Assembly: GCF_000737245.1 (NCBI RefSeq)
Contig: NZ_JPQU01000022.1
Coordinates: 1 to 64,000, forward strand
Direction of reading: 5' to 3'
DNA: 64,000 bases
Origin: Pseudomonas syringae
GTDB lineage: Bacteria > Pseudomonadota > Gammaproteobacteria > Pseudomonadales > Pseudomonadaceae
A program made the position numbers and the translations under genes. The notes beneath the pieces were generated by a model that was not told where the DNA came from, ran no database searches, and saw only the letters and a program-made list of their open reading frames with translations. Positions 26,704 to 34,113 of this stretch are shown here, piece after piece. How positions within the stretch are numbered: position 1 is the first letter of the stretch; every line of letters starts with the position of its first letter.

Positions 26704-27495
26704 TCAGGCGCCTTTAAATACCGCAGGTCTGCGTTCGAGCATGGCCTGCAGGCCTTCTTTGGCGTCCTGGGTGTTCATCACGCTATTGATCAAGCCCGGT
26801 AATTGCAGGGCGGCAGCGCTTTCACCTTCCAGGACCGCCTGTCGGGCCGAGGAGATAGTGGCGCGGATTGCCAACGGGGCCTGATCGGCGATGCGTGCGG
26901 CCAATAGCAGGGCGTAGGGCATCAGGTCCTCGGTGGCGGTGACTTCCTGCACCAGCCCCATGCGACAGGCCTCCCGGGCGTCGAATTCATCGCCGGTCAG
27001 CAGCCAGCGCATGGCATTTCCCCAGCCGGCAATCTGATGCAGACGCAGCGTTGCGCCGCCAAATGCAAAGATCCCGCGGTGGACCTCAAGCTGGGCAAAA
27101 CGGGTATTGCTCGCACATAAATTGATATCGGAGGCGAGCATCAACTCGATGCCCATGGTCAGGCAATAGCCCTGGGCGGCGATGATCACTGGTTTGCTGA
27201 CCCGCGGCCCGGCGAATACACCCCAAGGGTCGCAGCCGCCTTCAGGCACTTGCCAGCCATTGATCAGTGCCGGGCCTGCTTCGGCCAGGTCCAGCCCTGC
27301 GGTGAAGTGCTCGCCATGGGCGAAAACCACCGCCACCCGCGCCTGATCGTCGCGTTCGAACTCGCCATACGCCAGGCTCAACTGGTTGAGCAGATCAAGA
27401 TCAAAAGCATTGCGCTTGGCGACGCGATCCAGTCCGATGAGCATGACGTGATCATGCAATTCACGACTGACGCGGCCTTTGATTGAGGAGGTCAT
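26704..27495 (-). CDS. Crotonase (enoyl-CoA hydratase/isomerase) family protein
   Basis: 263 residues from ATG 27495, preceded by CAGGGAC; a start at 27567 is possible but adds an atypical leader. Crotonase fold: RNAFDLDLLNQL, AHGEHFTAGLDLAE (first oxyanion-hole half), KPVIIAAQGYCLTMGIELMLASD (second half) and GRLHQ-like helices after HRGIFAFGG. The usual catalytic Glu pair is only partly preserved (LEVHRGIF has a Glu at the first site), so the exact reaction (hydratase, isomerase or other) is open. Divergent from the helicase gene. Confidence 0.82.
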   Translation of the reverse strand: MTSSIKGRVSRELHDHVMLIGLDRVAKRNAFDLDLLNQLSLAYGEFERDDQARVAVVFAHGEHFTAGLDLAEAGPALINGWQVPEGGCDPWGVFAGPRVSKPVIIAAQGYCLTMGIELMLASDINLCASNTRFAQLEVHRGIFAFGGATLRLHQIAGWGNAMRWLLTGDEFDAREACRMGLVQEVTATEDLMPYALLLAARIADQAPLAIRATISSARQAVLEGESAAALQLPGLINSVMNTQDAKEGLQAMLERRPAVFKGA

Positions 27496-27693
27496 GTAGG
27501 AAGTCCCTGCGCTTTGAGTAGGATCGGAGGTGAGCTGCCTGACTGAATCGGTGAACCGTTTAAGCACCGCCGCCAGTGATACCGGGCCTTGTGCAAAATA
27601 GACACTCCTTCAGGTTTGCGCAAAGCCTGCAGGGATTGGACATCTCCCTTTGTTTGCCGTGAAAAAAATCCTCACTTTTTTACGTAATTCCGG

Positions 27694-27915
27694 TATAGTG
27701 CGCGCCGGTCTTTAACAGGACCCTCGTCAAGGTATTGCAATTCCCCGAAGTCAGCTTCGGCTGCTTGTTCGCTCAGCGGACTATCCTAGGCGATCCATTC
27801 ATCAAAACGTTTTCGCAAATCCCCGCCGACAAAGCAGCCAGGGTGACTCTAGGGTCGTACACGGCACGCGCAGCTTTGGAGCATGGGTCTTTGCGGATGC
27901 ACTAGAGGCAGACCC
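27694..27915 (+). promoter_or_regulatory. Promoter -10 and long 5' leader of the DEAD-box helicase gene
   Basis: TATAGT at 27694-27699 is the only good -10 in the 420-bp gap; no clear -35 is seen. A transcript from ~27706 would have a ~210-nt leader containing the short hairpin CCGAAGTCAGCTTCGG (27745). Long structured leaders are usual for cold-shock helicase genes (csdA/deaD). Confidence 0.55.
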
Positions 27916-29595
27916 ATGACCCAGGAATTCGGCGGCTTCGCCGCTTTTGAACTTCATCCAAATATCCTTGCAGCCGTCATCGCGACTGGCTACGAAGAAC
28001 CTTCGGCCATCCAGCAGCAGTCGATCCCGATCATCATGGCCGGTCACGACATGATTGGTCAGGCACAGACCGGTACCGGCAAAACTGCCGCGTTCGCTCT
28101 ACCGATCCTGCACCGCATCGATCCAGCCAAGCGCGAGCCGCAAGCGCTGATTCTGGCTCCGACCCGCGAGCTGGCTCTGCAAGTGGCCACCGCTTTCGAA
28201 ACCTACGCCAAGCAAATGCCGGGCGTTACCGTTGTGGCTGTCTATGGCGGTGCGCCGATGGGCCCGCAACTGAAAGCCATCCGCAATGGCGCACAGATCG
28301 TTGTCGCCACCCCGGGCCGTCTGTGCGACCACCTGCGTCGTGACGAGAAAGTCCTGGCGACCGTGAACCACCTGGTCCTCGACGAAGCGGACGAAATGCT
28401 GAAGCTCGGCTTCATGGACGACCTGGAAGTCATCTTCAAGGCGATGCCTGAAACCAAGCAGACCGTACTGTTCTCGGCTACTTTGCCACAGTCGATCCGT
28501 GCCATCGCTGAGCGCCATCTGCGCGATCCGAAGCACGTCAAGATTCAGACCAAGACCCAGACTGTTACCGCGATCGAACAGGCTCACCTGTTGGTTCACG
28601 CTGACCAGAAGACCTCTGCTGTCCTGAGCCTGCTCGAAGTTGAAGATTTCGACGCGCTGATCATGTTCGTGCGCACCAAGCAAGCGACCCTGGACCTGGC
28701 AAGCGCTCTGGAAGCCAAAGGCTACAAGGCTGCTGCACTGAACGGCGACATCGCCCAGAACCAGCGTGAGCGCGTCATCGAGTCCCTCAAGGATGGCCGT
28801 CTGGACATCGTTGTAGCGACCGACGTTGCTGCTCGTGGTCTCGACGTTCCGCGTATCACTCACGTGTTCAACGTTGACATGCCTTACGATCCAGAGTCCT
28901 ACGTTCACCGTATCGGCCGTACTGGCCGTGCCGGTCGCGAAGGTCGTGCATTGCTGCTGGTGACGCCACGTGAGCGCCGCATGCTGCAAGTGATCGAGCG
29001 TGTAACCGGTCAGAAGGTTGCGGAAGTCCGCCTGCCGGATGCCCAGGCTGTTCTGGATGCCCGCATCAAGAAATTGACCAACAGCCTGTCGCCACTGGTT
29101 GGTGATGCTGAATCGACCCACGGCGAACTGCTTGATCGCCTGACTGCCGATATCGGTTGCAGCCCGCGTGCCCTGGCCGCTGCTCTGCTGCGTAAAGCGA
29201 CTAACGGTCAGGCTCTGACTTTGGCCGCCATCGAGCGCGAGCGCCCACTGGTTCCGAACAACGCCCCGCGTGAGCGTAGCGATCGTTCGTCGTCCGGTGA
29301 TCGTCCAGAGCGTAGCGGTGATCGTGAGCGTCGTGCTCCGGTTCCACTGGCTGAAGGTCGTGCTCGTTGCCGTACCGCGCTGGGTGCGCGTGATGGTATC
29401 GCTGCCAAGAACCTGCTGGGTGCAATCCTCAACGAAGGCGGCCTGGCCCGCGAAGCAATCGGCCGCATCCAGGTGCGCGACAGCTTCAGCCTGGTCGAGC
29501 TGCCGGAAGATGGCCTTGAGCGTCTGCTTACCAAACTCAAGGACACTCGCGTTGCAGGCAAGCAGTTGAAGCTGCGTCGTTATCGCGAAGATTGA
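27916..29595 (+). CDS. deaD: DEAD-box ATP-dependent RNA helicase, DeaD/CsdA type
   Basis: 559 residues from ATG 27916. N-terminal Q motif (FGGFAAFELHPNILAAV...Q), motif I AQTGTGKTAA, PTRELALQ, DEAD box VLDEADEML, SAT (FSATLPQ), ARGLDVPRITHV and HRIGRTGRAGR. An Arg/Ser/Asp-rich linker (residues ~440-490) follows. The C-terminal DbpA-type RNA-binding domain (GIAAKNLLGAILNEGG to KLRRYRED) targets structured RNA, including rRNA. It helps ribosome assembly and mRNA decay, especially in the cold. Codon use is strongly biased, so high expression is likely. It ends 27 bp before a strong terminator. Confidence 0.94.
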   Translation: MTQEFGGFAAFELHPNILAAVIATGYEEPSAIQQQSIPIIMAGHDMIGQAQTGTGKTAAFALPILHRIDPAKREPQALILAPTRELALQVATAFETYAKQMPGVTVVAVYGGAPMGPQLKAIRNGAQIVVATPGRLCDHLRRDEKVLATVNHLVLDEADEMLKLGFMDDLEVIFKAMPETKQTVLFSATLPQSIRAIAERHLRDPKHVKIQTKTQTVTAIEQAHLLVHADQKTSAVLSLLEVEDFDALIMFVRTKQATLDLASALEAKGYKAAALNGDIAQNQRERVIESLKDGRLDIVVATDVAARGLDVPRITHVFNVDMPYDPESYVHRIGRTGRAGREGRALLLVTPRERRMLQVIERVTGQKVAEVRLPDAQAVLDARIKKLTNSLSPLVGDAESTHGELLDRLTADIGCSPRALAAALLRKATNGQALTLAAIERERPLVPNNAPRERSDRSSSGDRPERSGDRERRAPVPLAEGRARCRTALGARDGIAAKNLLGAILNEGGLAREAIGRIQVRDSFSLVELPEDGLERLLTKLKDTRVAGKQLKLRRYRED

Positions 29596-29621
29596 TCAGC
29601 GCTGAGTTGATCGTCTGAAAT

Positions 29622-29655
29622 AAAAAATCCCCGACTGGTTCGGGGATTTTTTTTT
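29622..29655 (+). terminator. Intrinsic terminator of the helicase gene
   Basis: AAAAAATCCCCGA, loop CTGGT, TCGGGGA, then a run of T residues to 29655. It isolates the csg operon from upstream transcription. Confidence 0.95.
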
Positions 29656-29830
29656 ATCCTGCGTTCATGTCCCGCCGCGAGCAGCCGATTATTTGAGTAA
29701 GCAAGGTGTGCTGTGTTACTCAAACTGCACCTTCCTCCCCGCTATAAAGCTCACCCTCCTGTAACAAACAGCGCCTCATCAGCTCCTGTCCGCTAATGGT
29801 CAAAGGCTGACGCAGCTATTTACGTGCGCG

Positions 29831-29985
29831 TTATTTGACGTCATAAAGTCGTTCGTGACTCAGTCTCATATAAAGTTTGAATTATTGACGCCGTAAACGA
29901 CGACAAACTAAACCAACTAAGGGGTGTTTGTTTGAGTTCGAGTTTGTTATTTGACGCCAGAAAAAAAGAGTGTCAAATTTTTGAA
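29831..29985 (+). promoter_or_regulatory. AT-rich control region of the csg (curli) operon with repeated TTATTTGACG motifs
   Basis: In the 460-bp gap before csgE the motif TTATTTGACGTC occurs at 29831, TTATTGACGCC at 29882 and TTATTTGACGCC at 29947. An inverted partner, GTCAAATTTTTGAA, is at 29972. The right halves match the FleQ-binding consensus GTCaNTAAAtTGAC. This suggests control by the c-di-GMP-responsive regulator FleQ, but I cannot confirm it. No convincing sigma-70 -10/-35 pair was found, and no csgD gene is present. Confidence 0.45.
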
Positions 29986-30054
29986 AATACTAATGGCGCT
30001 TTGCTTTTCTCTTGGCTAGATTAGGCATCAGAACTTGCTAGCGACCGGCGACAT

Positions 30055-30498
30055 ATGAATTACTCACTGTTATTTAGCGCTGCAGTTTTGCAGTTGTGCG
30101 TGATCACAACGACCCTTGCCGAAACAAGCGTCAGTGAGACCGCGACACTGGCGGAACGGCGGACGCTTAATAGCAAGGAAGTTGGCGGGTTAGTTATAGG
30201 GCAAACCATGACAATGGCAGGGCGAGCCTTTTATGATTCGTTTGCTAGTGCTTGGACTGATAAGGATGAGAACGGACGTTTTACGGTTGCCATCTCTGAA
30301 CGACCCACGGCGCGTCTTGGTAGTCAGGTGTTTGTTGATTATGGCAATCGCCGCATGTTTCAGACGTTTCTGCCACCCAATCGCGCGTTGATACCTGCGA
30401 TCGGTGCCGATGCGGCGAATATCGTTTACCAGGCAATCCTGGACGATCAGCTCTCACAGTTTTTTGGTGATCCCGATCTCGGGCGTGATGAATTTTAA
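30055..30498 (+). CDS. csgE: CsgE-like curli secretion specificity factor
   Basis: 147 residues. A signal peptide (YSLLFSAAVLQLCVITTTLA) ends near residue 22. The body matches E. coli CsgE: GLVIGQTMTMAGRAFYDSF, W.DKDENGRFTVAISERPTARLGS, FVDYGNRRMFQTFLPP and a C-terminal DLGRDEF. CsgE is a periplasmic adaptor that caps the CsgG pore and delivers curlin subunits. First gene of a six-gene operon; csgF begins 15 nt after its stop. It is ~18 residues longer than the E. coli protein, mainly at the N-terminus. Confidence 0.92.
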   Translation: MNYSLLFSAAVLQLCVITTTLAETSVSETATLAERRTLNSKEVGGLVIGQTMTMAGRAFYDSFASAWTDKDENGRFTVAISERPTARLGSQVFVDYGNRRMFQTFLPPNRALIPAIGADAANIVYQAILDDQLSQFFGDPDLGRDEF

Positions 30499-30512
30499 AG
30501 GACTCTTTTTCT

Positions 30513-30932
30513 ATGCACCGTTCATGTCTGGTAGCTGTCGGCCTGAGCCTGTTGACCGCCGTATGCGGTAGCACCAATGCCAGTGAGCTGGTTTATACCC
30601 CCAACAACCCATCGTTTGGCGGCAACCCCCTCAACGGCCCGGTTCTGCTGAATCAGGCAGCGGCGCAGAACAAATTCAAAGAGTCCACTTCGTCAGGCGA
30701 ACAGTCGGCACTGACTCAGTTCAACAGCATGCTGCAGAGCGCCATCCTCAGTCGGGTTTCGTCGGCGGTCACGTCCAGTATTGTCGGGACTGACGGCAGG
30801 CTATCCCCGGGGACTGTTGAAACTACAGATTTCAGAATTACGATCACTAACTTGCAAGCCGGGTTATTGCAGATAGTGACCACGGATAAAAGTACTGGGC
30901 AAACTACTCAGTTTCAAGTGAACCAACCGTAA
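30513..30932 (+). CDS. csgF: CsgF-like curli assembly/anchoring factor
   Basis: 139 residues with a signal peptide (CLVAVGLSLLTAVCGSTNAS). The mature N-terminus has the CsgF hallmark NPSFGGNPLNGPVLLNQAAAQN, the segment that inserts into the CsgG pore. The C-terminal half (TTDFRITITNLQAGLLQIVTTDKSTGQTTQFQV) matches the CsgF beta-rich region. CsgF works outside the outer membrane and couples subunit secretion to nucleation by CsgB. A 74-bp gap with an AAAGGAAGG ribosome site separates it from the major subunit gene. Confidence 0.92.
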   Translation: MHRSCLVAVGLSLLTAVCGSTNASELVYTPNNPSFGGNPLNGPVLLNQAAAQNKFKESTSSGEQSALTQFNSMLQSAILSRVSSAVTSSIVGTDGRLSPGTVETTDFRITITNLQAGLLQIVTTDKSTGQTTQFQVNQP

Positions 30933-31006
30933 TCGCTGTACCGGCTGCAACCTGCTCGACCTTAACTTAAATAACATACACAACTTTTTATCAAAGGAAG
31001 GTTTTT

Positions 31007-32341
31007 ATGCGCGCTCATAAATCAGTTCTGTCTATCGCTATTCTTGTTGCCATCTCCGGTTCAGCGTTCGCTGATCAGAGCACTGCCAACGTTAACCAGA
31101 ATGGCGCCAACAACAAAGCCGACTCTTTGCAGGTCAGTGCTACCCGTTCTTCGGTCGGTATTGAGCAGGTCGGCCAGCGTAACGATGCCAAAGCCACCCA
31201 GACTGCTAATGACAGCGTTCTGAACATCGGTCAGAAAGGCAACGCTAACTCCGCTACTTCCAATCAGAAGGGTGGTTACAACAATTCCAGTATCTCCCAG
31301 TTGGGCGACGCTCAGACTGCTCTGATCAATCAGGGTAGCCAGCGCAACAACGCCAGCATCAGTCAGACTCTGAACACCACTACCGGTGCAAAGATCGACC
31401 AGGGTTACACCTACTCGGGTAGCTACAACAACGCCAGCGCCGTTCAACAAGGCAACCTGGGTACCACCGCCTCCATCACCCAGTGGGGCAATGGCGACAC
31501 CGCATCGACCAAGCAAGTTGGCAACAGCAACACCGCCGCCACCGTCACTCAACGTGATGGCGCTGCTAACAACGGCTCGATCGTTCAGTCCTTCAACCGC
31601 AACGGTACCCAGGCTCTGGTTTCCCAGCGCGATGCATACAATGGCAAGGCATCTGTCGCTCAGGTGAGCTCTTCGAACAGCAAAGCCTCGGTTGATCAAT
31701 CCTGGGGCAACAACAACGCTGGCTCCGTTAACCAGGAATCTGTTGCCGGTACTTCGGGCTCTGTGACCCAGACTCGCGGCAATCACAACGAAGGCAACGT
31801 CGCTCAGAACCTGGTCAGCAACAGCAGTGCAGCGATCAACCAGTCCTACGGTGATCATAACGTTGCCAATGCTTCTCAAACCTACGGCTATGAGCAGAAA
31901 GCTGCTATCGCTCAGACTGGCAGCTTCAACACTGCATCGACCGTTCAGTATGCTGGCAATGACATGACCGCTAGCGTGTCGCAGAATGGCAAGGACAACA
32001 AAGCCAACGTCAGCCAGACCTGGAGTAATGAGTTGACTGCTTCTGTGCAGCAGACAGGCGACCGTAACTCTGCCTACGCTACTCAGCGCGGTTACAGGCT
32101 GGAGGCTGACATTACTCAGACTGGTAACGGTAACAAGGCAAACAGCGCTCAGACTGGTGCCTTCAACGAAGAAACTCTGCTGCAGAAAGGCGACTACAAC
32201 AACGCCTACATCAGCCAGAGCGGCGTAGGTACGTCGAGCCAGGCCAACATCGTGGCTGTGAATCAGCTGAGCAACAGCAACGTCGCCAACGTCGTTCAGA
32301 CCGGCGCCGCTGGCAACATCGCCAATATCACCCAGCGTTAA
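31007..32341 (+). CDS. csgA: CsgA-like major curlin subunit, extra-long (about 18 repeats)
   Basis: 444 residues against ~151 for E. coli CsgA. The signal peptide (HKSVLSIAILVAISGSAFA) is cleaved near residue 22. The rest is a string of ~18 curlin repeats of 20-27 residues with a pattern like A-x-V-x-Q-x-G-x-x-N; examples are ITQTGNGNKANSAQTGAFN and SVSQNGKDNKANVSQTWSN. Each repeat should form one strand-turn-strand rung of a beta-solenoid amyloid, stacked by Gln/Asn ladders. No Cys in the mature part. Secreted unfolded through CsgG and assembled on the cell surface as functional amyloid for biofilm. Its strong ribosome site fits high expression. Which repeats act as gatekeepers cannot be told. 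Confidence 0.9.
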   Translation: MRAHKSVLSIAILVAISGSAFADQSTANVNQNGANNKADSLQVSATRSSVGIEQVGQRNDAKATQTANDSVLNIGQKGNANSATSNQKGGYNNSSISQLGDAQTALINQGSQRNNASISQTLNTTTGAKIDQGYTYSGSYNNASAVQQGNLGTTASITQWGNGDTASTKQVGNSNTAATVTQRDGAANNGSIVQSFNRNGTQALVSQRDAYNGKASVAQVSSSNSKASVDQSWGNNNAGSVNQESVAGTSGSVTQTRGNHNEGNVAQNLVSNSSAAINQSYGDHNVANASQTYGYEQKAAIAQTGSFNTASTVQYAGNDMTASVSQNGKDNKANVSQTWSNELTASVQQTGDRNSAYATQRGYRLEADITQTGNGNKANSAQTGAFNEETLLQKGDYNNAYISQSGVGTSSQANIVAVNQLSNSNVANVVQTGAAGNIANITQR

Positions 32342-32348
32342 TTGTTGC

Positions 32349-32373
32349 AGCCCCGCCGATGTTCGGCGGGGCT
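32349..32373 (+). terminator. Strong hairpin between csgA and csgG (partial terminator or mRNA stabiliser)
   Basis: A perfect 11-bp stem AGCCCCGCCGA / TCGGCGGGGCT with loop TGT starts 8 nt after the csgA stop. Only a weak CATCTTTAT tail follows, so some transcription should read through. It would keep csgA mRNA more abundant or stable than csgG mRNA. Confidence 0.75.
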
Positions 32374-32394
32374 CATCTTTATAGGGGAATGACG

Positions 32395-33258
32395 ATGTAC
32401 CTGCGTTCGTTGTCGATGCTTGTCAGTGTCGTAATGCTTGTCAGCGGTTGTGCTACTTCACGTCCAGCGGCGACGTTTAACCGCGCCTCGCTGGCGCCGC
32501 CTACCCAGATTTCCCGTGACTTGGTCAACCTGCCAGCACCGGCCGGCCCTATCGCTGTGGCCGTGTATGGTTTGCGTGATCAGACCGGACAATACAAACC
32601 GTCGCCAGACAGTTCTTTTTCTACCGCTGTGACCCAGGGTGCTGCGTCCTTGCTGGTGACTGCGTTACGTGATTCGCGCTGGTTCAAGCCGGTCGAACGC
32701 GAAAACCTTCAGGACGTGCTCACCGAGCGCAAGATCATCCGCGCCCTCGAGCAGCCAAGTGACACGGCCCAAGTCACGCTGCCGCCGCTGCGTCCGGCCA
32801 ACCTGATCATCGAAGGCGCAATCGTCGCCTACGAGAGCAATGTCCGCTCCGGCGGTCTGGGTGTGCGTTACCTGGGTATTGGCCCGTCGGAGCTCTACCG
32901 CCAGGATCAGGTGACCGTCAACTTGCGGGCAGTGGATATCCGCACCGGCGAGATTATTCAGAGCGTAACCACGACCAAGACCGTGTTCTCAATCCAGGTC
33001 GATTTCGGGGTGTTCAAGTACGTGTCTCTCAAGCACTTGCTGGAAGTTGAAACCGGGATCAGCCGTAACGAGCCGGTTCAGCAATGTGTGCGTGAAGCCA
33101 TCGAGACCGCGTTGGTGCATATGGTCGCTCAGGGGGCCCGTGATGGCAGCTGGTTACTCAAGAATCCGGATGACCTGAACAAGCCACTGCTGCAGAGCTA
33201 TCTGAAAAGTTATGACGAACAGACGTTGACCGTGCCTTTGACTGGTTCGGATAAATAA
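32395..33258 (+). CDS. csgG: CsgG-like outer-membrane curli secretion channel lipoprotein
   Basis: 287 residues from ATG 32395, chosen because AGGGG lies 7 nt upstream. Lipobox MLVSGC puts the lipidated Cys at residue 19. Nearly the whole sequence aligns with E. coli CsgG: DQTGQYKP, ALRDSRWFKPVER, ERKIIRALEQ, IIEGAIVAYESNVRSGG, GVRYLGIG, VDIRTGEI and SRNEPVQQCVREAIE. Nine copies form a 36-stranded barrel exporting curlins. In the constriction loop, E. coli Y51-PAS-N55-F56 reads S-PDS-S-F here, so the Tyr and Asn rings are replaced by Ser. csgB begins 23 nt after its stop. Confidence 0.93.
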   Translation: MYLRSLSMLVSVVMLVSGCATSRPAATFNRASLAPPTQISRDLVNLPAPAGPIAVAVYGLRDQTGQYKPSPDSSFSTAVTQGAASLLVTALRDSRWFKPVERENLQDVLTERKIIRALEQPSDTAQVTLPPLRPANLIIEGAIVAYESNVRSGGLGVRYLGIGPSELYRQDQVTVNLRAVDIRTGEIIQSVTTTKTVFSIQVDFGVFKYVSLKHLLEVETGISRNEPVQQCVREAIETALVHMVAQGARDGSWLLKNPDDLNKPLLQSYLKSYDEQTLTVPLTGSDK

Positions 33259-33280
33259 CCCTCATCACATGGAGCCAATC

Positions 33281-33787
33281 ATGGCACTCAACACCAAATA
33301 CCTGCGATGGCTGGCTGCAACGTTGTTGATCACCAGCGGAATTTGTCAGGCTTCAGACCTCAAGTCCGAAGCGCGTTACGCCAACATCAGTCGCGGCAAT
33401 GTGGCGACCATCAGTCAGATCGGCAGCGAGAACAGAACCCGCGTTGACCAGGCTGGCTCGGCTCAGCAACTGCAGCAGGTGCAGAACGGCGTTCGCAATC
33501 GTGCAGTGATCAGTCAGGCAGGTACGGGTAATCAGGCCTACGTCCGGCAGAACGGTAATGACAACAGTCTGACGATTGCTCAGGAAGGGAGTTACAACCA
33601 AGTTTCCGCCCTTCAGGAAGGGGCGAACAACTCGGCGACGGTTAGTCAGACGGGGGCTTATAACCAGGCTTACATCGCTCAGTATGGCTACGGCAACCAG
33701 GCCAGCGTTCAACAATACGGCTCGCAGGGCACCGCTTCGGTGACTCAGCATGGCGACAACTCAACTGCGACAGTAAAGCAGTGGTGA
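33281..33787 (+). CDS. csgB: CsgB-like minor curlin (nucleator) subunit
   Basis: 168 residues from ATG 33281 (GGAG site). The signal peptide (WLAATLLITSGICQA) is cleaved near residue 24. Six curlin repeats follow, e.g. VISQAGTGNQAYVRQNGNDN and TVSQTGAYNQAYIAQYGYGN. The last, TASVTQHGDNSTATVKQW, is basic at its end, as in the CsgB repeat that anchors the nucleator. The length (E. coli 151) and gene position after csgG suggest the nucleator, though calling it CsgB rather than a second CsgA is inference. It overlaps closely with the next gene (4-bp gap). Confidence 0.85.
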   Translation: MALNTKYLRWLAATLLITSGICQASDLKSEARYANISRGNVATISQIGSENRTRVDQAGSAQQLQQVQNGVRNRAVISQAGTGNQAYVRQNGNDNSLTIAQEGSYNQVSALQEGANNSATVSQTGAYNQAYIAQYGYGNQASVQQYGSQGTASVTQHGDNSTATVKQW

Positions 33788-33791
33788 TCTG

Positions 33792-34085
33792 ATGATCGAC
33801 CTTTCTCAATTGATCGTATCAATCGACGCCCAGCGTCAGGGCGAAGTTGTACTGATCCGCCCCCAGCTCCAGAATCCGACTCCGCTGACCCTGCAATACC
33901 GGATGACGGTAAGCCAGCGCAGCGCCAGCGGCACTTCAAGCGTCAACCAGAGCGGTGACCTGCAAAGTGGCAACAACGGCTCGTTGATCAGCCTGAGCAT
34001 GCCTGCCGATGCCACCTGCCAGGTACGTCTGGAAGTATTTCAGGACGACCGCCTGGTCAAAACGGCCGATAGCGACTGTCACTGA
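33792..34085 (+). CDS. csgH: CsgC/CsgH-like curli amyloid inhibitor
   Basis: 97 residues with the immunoglobulin-like pattern of CsgC/CsgH: QGEVVLIRPQLQNPTP, YRMTVSQRSASGTSSVNQSG, SLSMPADATCQVRLEVF. CsgC and CsgH stop premature curlin polymerisation in the periplasm. Oddly there is no usable signal peptide: the protein starts MIDLSQLIVSIDAQ, and an in-frame stop lies 18 nt upstream, so no longer leader is possible. Two Cys (near 78 and 96) could form a disulfide if it is exported. Last gene of the operon, convergent with the dioxygenase gene 28 bp away. Confidence 0.75.
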   Translation: MIDLSQLIVSIDAQRQGEVVLIRPQLQNPTPLTLQYRMTVSQRSASGTSSVNQSGDLQSGNNGSLISLSMPADATCQVRLEVFQDDRLVKTADSDCH

Positions 34086-34113
34086 CGAACCAATTTTTTG
34101 ATGAGCGCTGCGG

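Noticed and set aside
29986-30030. Sigma-54 promoter before csgE (TGGC...GC pattern)
   Set aside because: The distances between the GG and GC elements are 6 and 9 nt instead of 10.
31007-33787. Periodic repeats in the csg genes as a CRISPR array or minisatellite
   Set aside because: The periodicity (~66 nt) is at protein level, in frame, with variable DNA. It reflects curlin repeats.
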